NCBI GenBank assembly: GCA_964583765.1
Contig: CAZOWW010000176.1
Coordinates: 1-9,205, forward strand
Source of the DNA: CAZOWW01 sp964583765
GTDB lineage: Bacteria > Actinomycetota > Actinomycetes > Actinomycetales > Kineosporiaceae
DNA: 9,205 nt
Reading direction: 5' to 3'
Position numbers and translations under genes: made by a program
Shown: in pieces, positions 1-6,452 of the stretch
Numbering within the stretch: the first letter of the stretch is position 1
Layout: each line of letters starts with the position of its first letter
Notes under the pieces: model-generated
Told to the model about the DNA's origin: nothing
The model's database searches: none
What the model saw: the letters and a program-made list of their open reading frames with translations, nothing else

Positions 1-103
1 CAGACGAAGACATCCACGCGGACAGACGACAAGTAGTCGGTCGAGCCCAAGACCTGGCCCTGAGTATTCATCGCGGTCTTGAATGAGCTTGATCGAAATG
101 TGA

Positions 104-172
104 AAAGTGCCCTCTGACCTGGGAGGATTGGGTTGTTGAGACCATATCCAGACCAGTTCATGGGGGCACTTT
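104..172. repeat. 9-bp inverted repeat at the head of the IS1380 relic
   Basis: AAAGTGCCC at 104-112 is the exact reverse complement of GGGCACTTT at 164-172, with 51 bases between. The right arm sits just before the first transposase codons (GTG at 177). It may be part of the element's terminal or subterminal sequence, or a stem-loop in the leader of the transposase mRNA. The outer boundary of the element is not clear: no direct target duplication can be matched, because the right end is missing. Positions 1-103 show nothing I can recognise. Confidence 0.45.
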
Positions 173-176
173 CCAG

Positions 177-490
177 GTGCATGAGCTTACCGGGTGGTCC
201 AAGGACCTGAGTGTGGAAGTTGCCGGCGGCGCGGTGGTGGGGCTCAGCGGGTCGGTCGCGTTGCGGGCGTCGGCCGGACGGGAGCCCGCGGGACCTCAAG
301 GACGCCGGCGTGGTCGAACTCACCGGGCTCCTTCGCGCCTGCCCTGGCACACACGGCCGCCCCCTCGACCAGCTGAAGACCTGGCCGGACGACATGCGGG
401 TGATCACCTGACGTGAACGGCCCCACCCCGGCGCCCAACTGTCCCGTTTCGAAGAAGCCGACGGCTGGCGCTATCAGGTCACGCTTGGGA
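177..490 (+). pseudogene. IS1380-family transposase remnant, frameshifted, internally deleted and truncated
   Basis: Two pieces of one transposase family lie in different frames. The N-terminal piece starts at GTG 177 and reads TGWSKDLSVEVAGG, then loses similarity near 280. A second piece, in the frame of position 211, starts near 270. It reads DGSPRD, then VVELTGLL, then WPDDMRVIT, hits a TGA stop at 409-411, and continues as RERPHPGAQLSRFEEADGWR up to about 480. From memory of the family, the RERPHPGAQL and DGWRYQ segments belong to the central part of IS1380-type DDE transposases, whose usual length is over 400 residues. Most of the N-terminal half and everything after DGWRYQ are therefore missing. 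No active enzyme can be made. The assignment rests on remembered motifs, not on a search. Confidence 0.7.
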
Positions 491-577
491 GTGTGACTCA
501 CACAGCGTTACGGATCGTTTCTCGGAAAGGCTCACTGTTCAGCTGGTGGATCCGGGGGAGCGGCGTAACGTCGGGTC

Positions 578-1420
578 ATGAGGCTTGGGCGAGATTTGTC
601 CGGTGGTGCTGGGGGCAAGGCTGGCGGAATCAAGAGTGCTGCGGCGGGGGCTGCGGCCAGCAAGCCAATGGACTGGGCAGCACGGGCCGGCTTGACGGCT
701 CGTGGGGTGGTGTGGATCATGATCGGAATTCTGGGTGTGCTGCTCGCCCAGGGCGCGCGGGGCAAGCCGGCCGATCAGAAGGGCGCGCTGCAGGAACTGT
801 TGACCAAGCCCTACGGCAGCGTCCTCGTCGCTCTGCTCGCCCTGGGATTCCTCGGCTACGCGCTGTGGAGGCTGTCCGAGGCCGCGATCGGTGTGGTCGG
901 GGAGGGCAGGAAGGCCGGGCCGCGATTGCAGTCCCTGGCGCGTGGAATCGCCTATCTGGTGTTGGCCGCCACAGCCGTCTCGGCGCTTCTCGGCTCCGGG
1001 TCAAGCCAGTCCTCCCAGCAGCAGGCGTGGACGGCCCGCGTCATGGGATACACCGGTGGACGTTGGCTGGTGGCCTTGATCGGGTTGGTGATCGTCGGAG
1101 TCGGTGTGGCGTTGGTGGTGCAGGGTTGGCGGCTGTCGTTCCTGCGGTACTTCAAGGCAGTGCCCCCGAAGTTGCGTCAACTGGTGGTCAACCTCGGACG
1201 GATCGGCACGATGGGCCGCGGGGCCGTCTTTGCGCTGGTCGGCGTCCTGGTGGTCTCGGCGGCGTGGACCTTCGATCCGAAGAAGGCCAGCGGCCTTGAC
1301 GGCGCGCTGCGCACACTTCTGCAGCACCCTTACGGAACGGCACTCGCCTTGGTGGCTTCCTTCACCCTCGTGGCGTTCGGTGTCTACGGCTTGGCTGAGG
1401 CCCGCTACCGCCGGGTCTGA
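578..1420 (+). CDS. DUF1206 domain-containing integral membrane protein
   Basis: A 280-residue protein of unknown function. It shows the three-fold internal repeat typical of DUF1206, each unit a pair of membrane helices. Unit 1 spans about residues 35-103 and unit 3 about 207-275. The two are visibly related: GALQELLTKPYG in unit 1 matches GALRTLLQHPYG in unit 3, and both units open with a Gly/Arg-rich turn (AGLTARG and GTMGRG) before the first helix. Unit 2 (about 119-185) is more diverged and holds a Ser/Gln-rich loop near 140-149. The first 30 residues are Gly/Ala/Lys-rich and probably cytosolic. ATG 578 is the best available start, but no good Shine-Dalgarno sequence stands before it; the nearest purine run, GGGGGAG at 554-560, is too distant. 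A hairpin overlaps its stop, so it is probably monocistronic. The family is common in actinobacteria and has no established biochemical role. Confidence 0.85.
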   Translation: MRLGRDLSGGAGGKAGGIKSAAAGAAASKPMDWAARAGLTARGVVWIMIGILGVLLAQGARGKPADQKGALQELLTKPYGSVLVALLALGFLGYALWRLSEAAIGVVGEGRKAGPRLQSLARGIAYLVLAATAVSALLGSGSSQSSQQQAWTARVMGYTGGRWLVALIGLVIVGVGVALVVQGWRLSFLRYFKAVPPKLRQLVVNLGRIGTMGRGAVFALVGVLVVSAAWTFDPKKASGLDGALRTLLQHPYGTALALVASFTLVAFGVYGLAEARYRRV

Positions 1421-1444
1421 CGGGCGCCGGGTGGCGGCGCCCGT
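1420..1444 (+). terminator. Strong GC hairpin after the DUF1206 gene
   Basis: A perfect 9-bp stem, ACGGGCGCC (1420-1428) against GGCGCCCGT (1436-1444), encloses a 7-base loop. It begins on the last base of the DUF1206 stop codon. No U-rich tract follows, which is usual for factor-independent terminators in high-GC actinobacteria. It separates the DUF1206 gene from the promoter at 1469-1494. Confidence 0.65.
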
Positions 1445-1468
1445 GATCCGGGGAAGGCCGGCCACCAG

Positions 1469-1494
1469 GGTTTCGGCGGCATCGCAGCGGGTAC
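1469..1494 (+). promoter_or_regulatory. Sigma-B/sigma-F-type promoter for the PAP2 gene pair
   Basis: GGTTT at 1469-1473 and GGGTAC at 1489-1494 are separated by 15 bases. This matches the consensus of the actinobacterial SigB/SigF general-stress sigma factors (GGTTT, 14-17 bases, GGGTA). It lies in the short intergenic stretch between the DUF1206 hairpin and the first PAP2 start, about 40 bases upstream of the start codon, as expected for a short leader. I found no comparably good match in front of the other genes. Confidence 0.6.
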
Positions 1495-1532
1495 CAACAG
1501 TGCGGGGGCCAGCCCGATCATGAAGGGCCTAT

Positions 1533-2276
1533 GTGATGTCTGCCCAGCTGTCTGCCCCGACCTCCCCTCGCAACCGAGAACGCGTGCCGCGGTGCCCTCG
1601 CCCGGTCGGTGGCCGGAAGATCGTGGCGTTGCGCCTGGTCGGCGGGGCCGTTGTGCTGTGGGCTGCGCTTTCCCTGATCGGCCTGCTCATCACCTCGGTT
1701 CTTGCTCACGGGCTGGGACACTCCTGGGACCGCGGTGCCGACGTGTGGCTGGCGGCTCACCGGACGGGATTCTGGAACACGATCACGATGTTCGGCAGTG
1801 GTCTGGCGGACACCCGCACGGCCATCGCGGTCACCGTCGTCGTGGTCTTGTTCCTGCGGTGGCGACTGGGTCGCTGGTACGAGTCCTGGGTCGTGGTCGC
1901 GGCCATCGCCGGGGAGCTGTTGGTGTTCCTGGCCGTGACCGCCACGGTGCACCGCCCCCGCCCCCCGGTCACAGAACTGGACGCGGCGCCGCCGACGTCG
2001 AGCTTCCCCTCCGGTCACACCGCGGCGGCGATGGCCCTGTACGGCTGTCTGGCCGTCCTGCTGATGTGGACGTACGGTCGACGGCGGGCCACGCGGATCG
2101 CCGCTGGCGCCCTCTACTGCGTCCCGGTCGTGGTGGGGCTCTCGCGGCTGTACAGAGGGATGCACTACCCCAGCGATGTCCTCGTGGGTGCTCTGGGCGG
2201 CGGGCTGTGGCTGCTCCTGGTGATCACGACACTCCTGCCCCGACGAGGTACCGCGGACCCCGGCCCGACGCAGTGA
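1533..2276 (+). CDS. PAP2-superfamily lipid phosphatase, first of a tandem pair
   Basis: A 247-residue polytopic membrane protein of the PAP2 (type 2 phosphatidic acid phosphatase) superfamily, which removes phosphate from lipid phosphates such as phosphatidate or undecaprenyl diphosphate, usually on the outer membrane face. Motif C1 is represented by HRPRP (140-144), C2 by PSGH (159-162), and C3 by SRLYRGMHYPSD (204-215) with catalytic-type His211 and Asp215. Helices are evident near 33-60, 95-110, 118-136, 163-180, 188-203 and 216-234. The Lys that normally opens C1, seven residues before Arg143, is Thr136 here. GTG 1533 and ATG 1536 are adjacent in-frame starts; GAAGGG (1522-1527) is better spaced for ATG 1536. 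The substrate cannot be read from the sequence. It is followed after 46 bases by a second PAP2 gene, probably on the same stress-type transcript. Confidence 0.9.
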   Translation: MMSAQLSAPTSPRNRERVPRCPRPVGGRKIVALRLVGGAVVLWAALSLIGLLITSVLAHGLGHSWDRGADVWLAAHRTGFWNTITMFGSGLADTRTAIAVTVVVVLFLRWRLGRWYESWVVVAAIAGELLVFLAVTATVHRPRPPVTELDAAPPTSSFPSGHTAAAMALYGCLAVLLMWTYGRRRATRIAAGALYCVPVVVGLSRLYRGMHYPSDVLVGALGGGLWLLLVITTLLPRRGTADPGPTQ

Positions 2277-2305
2277 GCCGACGACCGGGGGACCCGCACC
2301 ACAAG

Positions 2306-2316
2306 AGGAGGAGGAG
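2306..2316 (+). promoter_or_regulatory. Strong ribosome binding site for the second PAP2 gene
   Basis: The purine run AGGAGGAGGAG ends 6 bases before GTG 2323. It fixes that GTG as the start and implies efficient, independent translation inside the operon. Confidence 0.75.
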
Positions 2317-2322
2317 ACATCC

Positions 2323-3198
2323 GTGACCCGGCCCTCCGAGCGCCCCGACGAAGACCCGGCGACGGCGCCCGAGGCGGAGTCGGTCCTGGGCATGGTCCAA
2401 GAGGTGGTCTCTCCCACCGCCGCGGGCCACACGGACACCTCGGCCGTGGTCGTGGATCTCGACCAGGTCGCACCGCCCCCGTCCGGGGCATCGCCCATCA
2501 GGTACACCATCGCCTGCGTGACCGGAAGCCTGGCGTTCGCCCTGCTGACCATCTGGGTCACCAGACAGGGCACTGTCATTCCCGGGCTGGACGAGCGTGT
2601 CCACGCCTGGGTGATCTCCCACCGCACGTCCGCCGACACGACCTTCGCCCGGGCCGTCACCTGGGGTGGGGTGACCACCGTGACCCTGCCCGCCCTGATC
2701 GCGGTCGGCGCACTCGCCGGCGGAAACGGGGCAGACCTGCGCCGGCGCCTGGGGGCCGGGCTCCTGCTCTCGGGTATCGCCAGCGGCGGGGTCTACCTGG
2801 GACTTCGGATCAATGCTTCGGTCGGACGAGCGAGACCATCACCGCTGGACTGGGCCGGCACGGCGGGAGGCCCGGCATTCCCCTCGGGCCACACGACCGC
2901 GGCGACGCTGTTCGCGGCCTCCTGCGCGTGGGCCCTGACGGCCCGAGTCCGCGCCGGTTGGCCTCGCCGCGCCGTCTGGGCCGGCGCCGCAGCCTATGCC
3001 GCTCTGGTGGGCTGGTCGCGGATCTGGCTCGGGGTGCACTGGCCCACCGACGTCGCCGCCGGCTGGCTCTACGGTCTGGCCTGGTTCACCGGCACCTCGG
3101 CGGTGATCCTCGCTCTGCGGCACCGCACTACTCGGCCTCGGCCTCGGCCTGAGCCTGGGCCGGGACACAGATCGCGATCGACGACGGATGAACCTTGA
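2323..3198 (+). CDS. PAP2-superfamily lipid phosphatase, second of the tandem pair
   Basis: A 291-residue membrane protein with a long acidic, Pro/Ala-rich N-terminus (about residues 1-58) before the first helix near 60-80. PAP2 motifs are GRARP (168-172), PSGH (187-190) and SRIWLGVHWPTD (232-243), with His239 and Asp243. As in the upstream paralogue, the Lys of motif C1 is missing: the residue seven before Arg171 is Asn164. The protein shares fold and motif order with its neighbour but not close sequence, so the pair is an old duplication or two recruited family members with different substrates. The Arg/Pro-rich tail after residue 267 is encoded by a hexamer repeat and overlaps the end of the opposing lipid kinase gene by 71 bp. 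It probably belongs to the operon driven from 1469-1494. Confidence 0.9.
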   Translation: MTRPSERPDEDPATAPEAESVLGMVQEVVSPTAAGHTDTSAVVVDLDQVAPPPSGASPIRYTIACVTGSLAFALLTIWVTRQGTVIPGLDERVHAWVISHRTSADTTFARAVTWGGVTTVTLPALIAVGALAGGNGADLRRRLGAGLLLSGIASGGVYLGLRINASVGRARPSPLDWAGTAGGPAFPSGHTTAATLFAASCAWALTARVRAGWPRRAVWAGAAAYAALVGWSRIWLGVHWPTDVAAGWLYGLAWFTGTSAVILALRHRTTRPRPRPEPGPGHRSRSTTDEP

Positions 3199-4030
3199 TC
3201 CGCAACTTCTTCGACGCGGACCGCGCACCGCCGTCGAGCTCATAGGGGAAACGTCGATCGAACCGAACCGTGAACTTCTTCCCGCGAGTGGTTTCGACGA
3301 AGGGTGACTTCTCGGTCCGACCCAGGGCCGCCCGCCCCAGGGTCCGGGCCCACTGGAGCCGGTTCTTCGCCGTGACCACGCCCAGATCGAGCAGTCCGTC
3401 GTCCGGTCGCGCCCCCTCGAAGGCCTCGATCCCGCCGATGACCTTGCCCACATTGCCCACCAGCACGCACGAGATGCTGCCGTCGAAGAAGGACCGCCCG
3501 TCCACCGTGACGACCGCCTTCACCCGACGTGCATTCAGGCTCTTGGCGCCGGTCCACAGGTAGGCCATGCGACCGACCCGGTCCTTCATCCCGGCGTCGG
3601 CCTCCTTGATCATGATTGCGTCGAGGCCGGCCCCGGCCATCACGGCGAAGTGCTCGCCGTTGACCGATCCGGTGTCGAGCAGCCGGTGCCGTCCGTGCAA
3701 CCCGACCAATACCGCCGCGGTGAGATCGGTCGGGACTCCCAGGTTGGTGGCCAACAGGTTCGCCGTTCCGGCGGGAAGGATGGCGATGACCGCCCCGCTG
3801 CCGGCCACGGCATCGATGCATTGCTGCACCGTCCCATCGCCTCCCCAGACGAACACGAGGTCGGCGCCCTCTGCCACCGCGCGGCGAATGCGCTTGGGTG
3901 CCTTGCGGCTCTTGGAGACCTCGTACCAGAGTGGATCCGGGTGTCCTTCTCCGTCCAGGACGCTGCGGAGCTCCTCCAGACCGCCGCCGAAACTCTTACC
4001 GGCGTGCGCCACGACCGCAACCTTCGCCAT
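3128..4030 (-). CDS. Diacylglycerol/lipid kinase family protein (DAGK catalytic fold)
   Basis: A 300-residue cytosolic protein, the usual length of bacterial YegS/DgkB/BmrU-type lipid kinases, which transfer phosphate from ATP to diacylglycerol or a related lipid. Signature elements are GGDGT (63-67, nucleotide binding), PAGTANLLATNLG (86-98), MAGAGLDA (131-138), DDGLLDL (210-216) and a C-terminal PYELDGG (262-268) of the beta-sandwich lobe. ATG 4030 has GGAGG (plus-strand 4038-4042) seven bases upstream. The protein ends in an unusual Ala/Gln/Glu tail, AQAQAEAEAE, encoded by a hexamer repeat shared on the opposite strand with the PAP2 tail. It lies 31 bases downstream of a tiny membrane-protein gene, so the two are probably co-transcribed. 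The lipid accepted (diacylglycerol, a ceramide-like or a prenyl lipid) cannot be decided here. Confidence 0.9.
   Translation of the reverse strand: MAKVAVVAHAGKSFGGGLEELRSVLDGEGHPDPLWYEVSKSRKAPKRIRRAVAEGADLVFVWGGDGTVQQCIDAVAGSGAVIAILPAGTANLLATNLGVPTDLTAAVLVGLHGRHRLLDTGSVNGEHFAVMAGAGLDAIMIKEADAGMKDRVGRMAYLWTGAKSLNARRVKAVVTVDGRSFFDGSISCVLVGNVGKVIGGIEAFEGARPDDGLLDLGVVTAKNRLQWARTLGRAALGRTEKSPFVETTRGKKFTVRFDRRFPYELDGGARSASKKLRIKVHPSSIAICVPAQAQAEAEAE
3131..3160. repeat. Hexamer tandem repeat encoding both overlapping C-termini
   Basis: Three exact copies of CTCGGC are followed by two one-base variants, CTGAGC and CTGGGC. On the plus strand they encode the Arg-Pro/Glu-Pro/Gly-Pro dipeptides of the PAP2 tail; on the minus strand they encode the terminal Ala-Gln/Ala-Glu dipeptides of the lipid kinase. 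Changes in copy number would keep both frames, since the unit is six bases. Confidence 0.75.
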
Positions 4031-4061
4031 ACCAGGACCTCCGCGTCCGTTGCGACATCTC

Positions 4062-4211
4062 CTAGACGCGGTTGCGTCGGCCCCGGCCCAGGCCGGCCAG
4101 GCCTATGACCAGCAGGACGACCGCGATGATGAACAACCACTTCGCGGCCGTACCGAAGCCGATCACGGCCGCGACGAGCGCAGCCACCACGAACATGAGC
4201 CAGGTTGCCAC
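4062..4211 (-). CDS. Very small two-helix membrane protein, DUF1328-like
   Basis: A 49-residue reading frame running from GTG 4211 to TAG 4062. It is made of two hydrophobic stretches, about residues 4-17 (LMFVVAALVAAVIG) and 21-37 (AKWLFIIAVVLLVIG), joined by a GFGTA turn, and ends in a basic tail, GRGRRNRV. The pattern of helix, GFG turn, Ala-Lys-aromatic and second helix resembles the small DUF1328/YtjA-type membrane proteins, though shorter; that assignment is tentative. GAGGGGG stands about five bases before the GTG; ATG 4196 is an alternative giving 44 residues. Its stop is 31 bases before the lipid kinase start on the same strand, suggesting an operon in which the small protein comes first. 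Its role is unknown. Confidence 0.7.
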   Translation of the reverse strand: MATWLMFVVAALVAAVIGFGTAAKWLFIIAVVLLVIGLAGLGRGRRNRV

Positions 4212-4398
4212 GAGGGCCCCCTCAGGTCGTCGACCGTGAACCTCGGGCCAAGGCGCGGCACGCCGCCACCTCGACCCCCACCGTCATCGTCCCAGACCTG
4301 CCCGGACACGGCGATTCCGGACCGCCCTCCTGCGCACGCGATGTCAGAGAGTCGTCCTCACCTCGATCAGCGACCGACGCCATGACGACCGGGCAGCT

Positions 4399-4435
4399 CG
4401 CCGGCTTGCCCCGGCGCGGGCCGGTTCCTGACCGG
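4399..4435 (-). terminator. Possible terminator hairpins downstream of the PLD gene
   Basis: Two adjacent short stems lie about 70-105 bases past the PLD stop: CGCCGG/CCGGCG (4399-4404 with 4411-4416, 6-base loop) and CCGGT/ACCGG (4421-4425 with 4431-4435, 5-base loop). Neither has a U tract and both are short, so this is weak. If real, they would separate the PLD transcript from the small-protein/lipid-kinase operon. The rest of 4212-4503 holds no convincing gene. Confidence 0.25.
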
Positions 4436-4503
4436 AAGGTCACCTGTGCCACAGGGCGGACGGATTCATCCGGCAGGTTTCTCGGCACTGTTGCATCCAC
4501 CGG

Positions 4504-6111
4504 TCAGAAGGTGTTGGCCCGTCTCAGCGCCGTGGGGCGGCCGTCAGGGTCGAAGAGGCTGTTGTACAGGGATGTTGCCCAGATCCTGCTCCACCGCGGC
4601 ACCGTCGGAATCGGGTAGGTCCGAAGCCGTCCCGGTGGCCGTCGGCCACGGCAGCCAGTTGCGTGCCACGCATCGAGCGCGACGGCGGAGCGAACGAGGG
4701 CCTGGAAGGCTGTGCGCGGCTCACACAGGTCCGAGTCGTCTCCTTCGGAACGGTCGAGGTGCTCGCGGGCGAGCGTCAGGCGCAACTCGCGGGCATAGAC
4801 GCGGGCCCGCTGGCCGTCCGCCCCGGGAATGAGCGGTTCCCGTGGGTCGAAGTGCTCGTCCAGGACCGCGCAACTGAGTTCGGAGTCGTGGGTCCACGAG
4901 CGCCGGTTGAAGTTGTCCGAGCCCACCGACGCCCAGACGTCATCGACAATGCAGGCCTTGGCATGGACGTACACCGGGGTCCCTTCGTGGTTCTCGACCC
5001 CATACACGGCGACCCGGTCCCCGCCGCTGCGCTTCAGCGCTTCCAGCGCCAGTTGATGGCCGACCAGATTCGGTGGCTGCGACAACCGACCATCCTGGCC
5101 GGGAAAACGTGGGATGACCGCGATCAGGTGCAGCTCCCGATTCGCGGCCAAGGCGTCGGCGAAGGGCCTGGCCACCTGCGGCGACCACAAGTACTGATCC
5201 TCGATGTAGATCAAGGACCTGGCCCGGTGCAACACCTTGAGGTAGCCGCGCGCGATGCTCCGTTCGCCTTCCGGCGCGAAGCCATAGCCTCGCCGGCGGT
5301 TGGGATACGTACGCAGGAGCTGGACGGTGTGGACACCTCGCGGCGCCGGATCCGCCAACTGCGCCGGCAACGGGTCCGCACGCGTGTCCTCGCGCTGCAC
5401 GAGCGCGCGCAGTCGCCGCACGGGATCACGGCTCAATGGCGCGGGATCGTTCCACCGCTCGCGGAAGACGGCCTCCACGTCACCGACCGCCGGGCCGCGG
5501 ATCGCCAACTGGATGTCATGCCACGGCGGCCGGCTCCCGTAGACGGCGGCCATCGGCTGTGCCTGAGGGTCCCCAGCATGCGCGGCGTCGTCACGTCGGC
5601 TGTGCGACAGATCGATCCCGCCGACGTAGGCCACGTCCAGTTCCGGTCGGCCCGGATGGCGCAGCACCACGAACTTCTGATGATGCGAACCGCCGGGGCG
5701 GACCCGCATGTCCAACAGGCACTTCCCGCCAGCCGCCTCGATATCCGCGCCCAGGTGTCGGTTCTCGGCGGCGCTGAACTGCAGCCGATCCAGATGGGAC
5801 CGCCACAGCAGCCCCCTGACCAGCACGCCGCGTTGCGCCGCCGCACACAGCACGCGGGCGACCTCGCTGCCGGGCCCGTTGAGTAGTTGGTCGGGATCAC
5901 CGCGCCAGTCGGTGAACAGCAGCACGTCACCGGCCCGCAGCTCATTCACCCCGGCGAGAAGTTCGGCGAAGTAGGTTGCCCCGTGCACCAACGGGCGCAC
6001 TTCGTTGCCGTCGGACCAGGCGACCTTTTGCGGGTGCCGGTCGTCCAGACGGGTCGCGGGGTTTCCTCTCTCACCCGAGGTGAGCAACCAATCTCCTGGG
6101 ACCGGTGTCAT
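4504..6111 (-). CDS. Phospholipase D-like protein with two HKD regions
   Basis: A 535-residue member of the phospholipase D superfamily, whose enzymes hydrolyse or transfer phosphodiesters, typically releasing phosphatidic acid from phospholipids. The first catalytic region reads GGSHHQKFVVL (His144, Lys146), followed by YVGGIDLSHS. The second reads VHAKACIVDDVWASVGSDNF (His383, Lys385, Asp390), then NRRSW. Both His/Lys pairs needed for the two-step covalent mechanism are present. In the first motif the usual Asp five residues after Lys is Arg151. No signal peptide or helix is evident, so it looks cytosolic or peripheral. ATG 6111 is preferred over an upstream in-frame start at 6162 because GAGGAG (6118-6123) lies six bases before it. 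The start overlaps the stop of a small upstream minus-strand ORF as ATGA. Phospholipid hydrolysis is likely, but cardiolipin-synthase-like activity is not excluded. Confidence 0.88.
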   Translation of the reverse strand: MTPVPGDWLLTSGERGNPATRLDDRHPQKVAWSDGNEVRPLVHGATYFAELLAGVNELRAGDVLLFTDWRGDPDQLLNGPGSEVARVLCAAAQRGVLVRGLLWRSHLDRLQFSAAENRHLGADIEAAGGKCLLDMRVRPGGSHHQKFVVLRHPGRPELDVAYVGGIDLSHSRRDDAAHAGDPQAQPMAAVYGSRPPWHDIQLAIRGPAVGDVEAVFRERWNDPAPLSRDPVRRLRALVQREDTRADPLPAQLADPAPRGVHTVQLLRTYPNRRRGYGFAPEGERSIARGYLKVLHRARSLIYIEDQYLWSPQVARPFADALAANRELHLIAVIPRFPGQDGRLSQPPNLVGHQLALEALKRSGGDRVAVYGVENHEGTPVYVHAKACIVDDVWASVGSDNFNRRSWTHDSELSCAVLDEHFDPREPLIPGADGQRARVYARELRLTLAREHLDRSEGDDSDLCEPRTAFQALVRSAVALDAWHATGCRGRRPPGRLRTYPIPTVPRWSRIWATSLYNSLFDPDGRPTALRRANTF

Positions 6112-6452
6112 GGCCAGCTCCTCACACGGCGTTGAACGACCGTGGACCAGCGCTGTCGCCACCGGTCGGCGCAGCCCACGTCACGCGGCCAGGCAGGGCC
6201 CACCCGTGAACCGATCCGGGCGCTCCGGACGGGATCGGGGCCACCTGGTCGACCCTGCGGGTGCGGCCAGAGGCCGCCAGTAGCGGCGTCGGCTACCGAC
6301 AGCCTGGCCCATCCGACCAGGCAGGAACAAGGTGTCGGGAAGAGGGTGCGCACCAAGAACCAGAAAACGGCGAGGGTGGCCACACCCGGCGCCACCGCAA
6401 CGAGCAATCGAGTCACCACCCGACCTGATATCCGACGCGCCGAGTCACCCAT
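6108..6452 (-). CDS. Possible small single-helix membrane protein upstream of the PLD gene
   Basis: A 114-residue frame from ATG 6452. The N-terminus is basic (ARRISGRVVTR) and leads into one clear hydrophobic helix, about residues 15-38 (LLVAVAPGVATLAVFWFLV). The rest is Arg/Gly/Pro-rich and featureless. Its TGA overlaps the PLD start as ATGA, a common arrangement for translationally coupled genes. Against it: no good Shine-Dalgarno precedes ATG 6452, the second half looks like an out-of-frame GC-rich readthrough, and I recognise no family. It may be a real small gene, one that is frame-disrupted after the helix, or chance. It is the only candidate I see in the 486 bases between the PLD start and the gene at 6598. 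Confidence 0.3.
   Translation of the reverse strand: MGDSARRISGRVVTRLLVAVAPGVATLAVFWFLVRTLFPTPCSCLVGWARLSVADAATGGLWPHPQGRPGGPDPVRSARIGSRVGPAWPRDVGCADRWRQRWSTVVQRRVRSWP

Noticed and set aside
1518..2678. Long minus-strand ORF (386 codons) across the PAP2 genes
   Set aside because: It is antisense to two PAP2 genes with intact motifs, and its translation is Gln/His/Arg-rich without any domain.
4222..4500. Minus-strand 92-codon ORF directly after the PLD stop
   Set aside because: Low-complexity composition, no helix or motif, no clear ribosome binding site. It overlaps the weak hairpins and the hydrolase-like peptide on the other strand.
4205..4618. Plus-strand 137-codon ORF opposite the PLD 3' end
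   Set aside because: Its 3' half is antisense to the PLD C-terminus and its composition is not protein-like. Only the short PDLPGHGDS peptide is notable, and that is reported separately.
4663..5886. Long plus-strand ORF (407 codons) inside the PLD gene
   Set aside because: It is the antisense shadow of a PLD gene with two convincing HKD regions on the minus strand.
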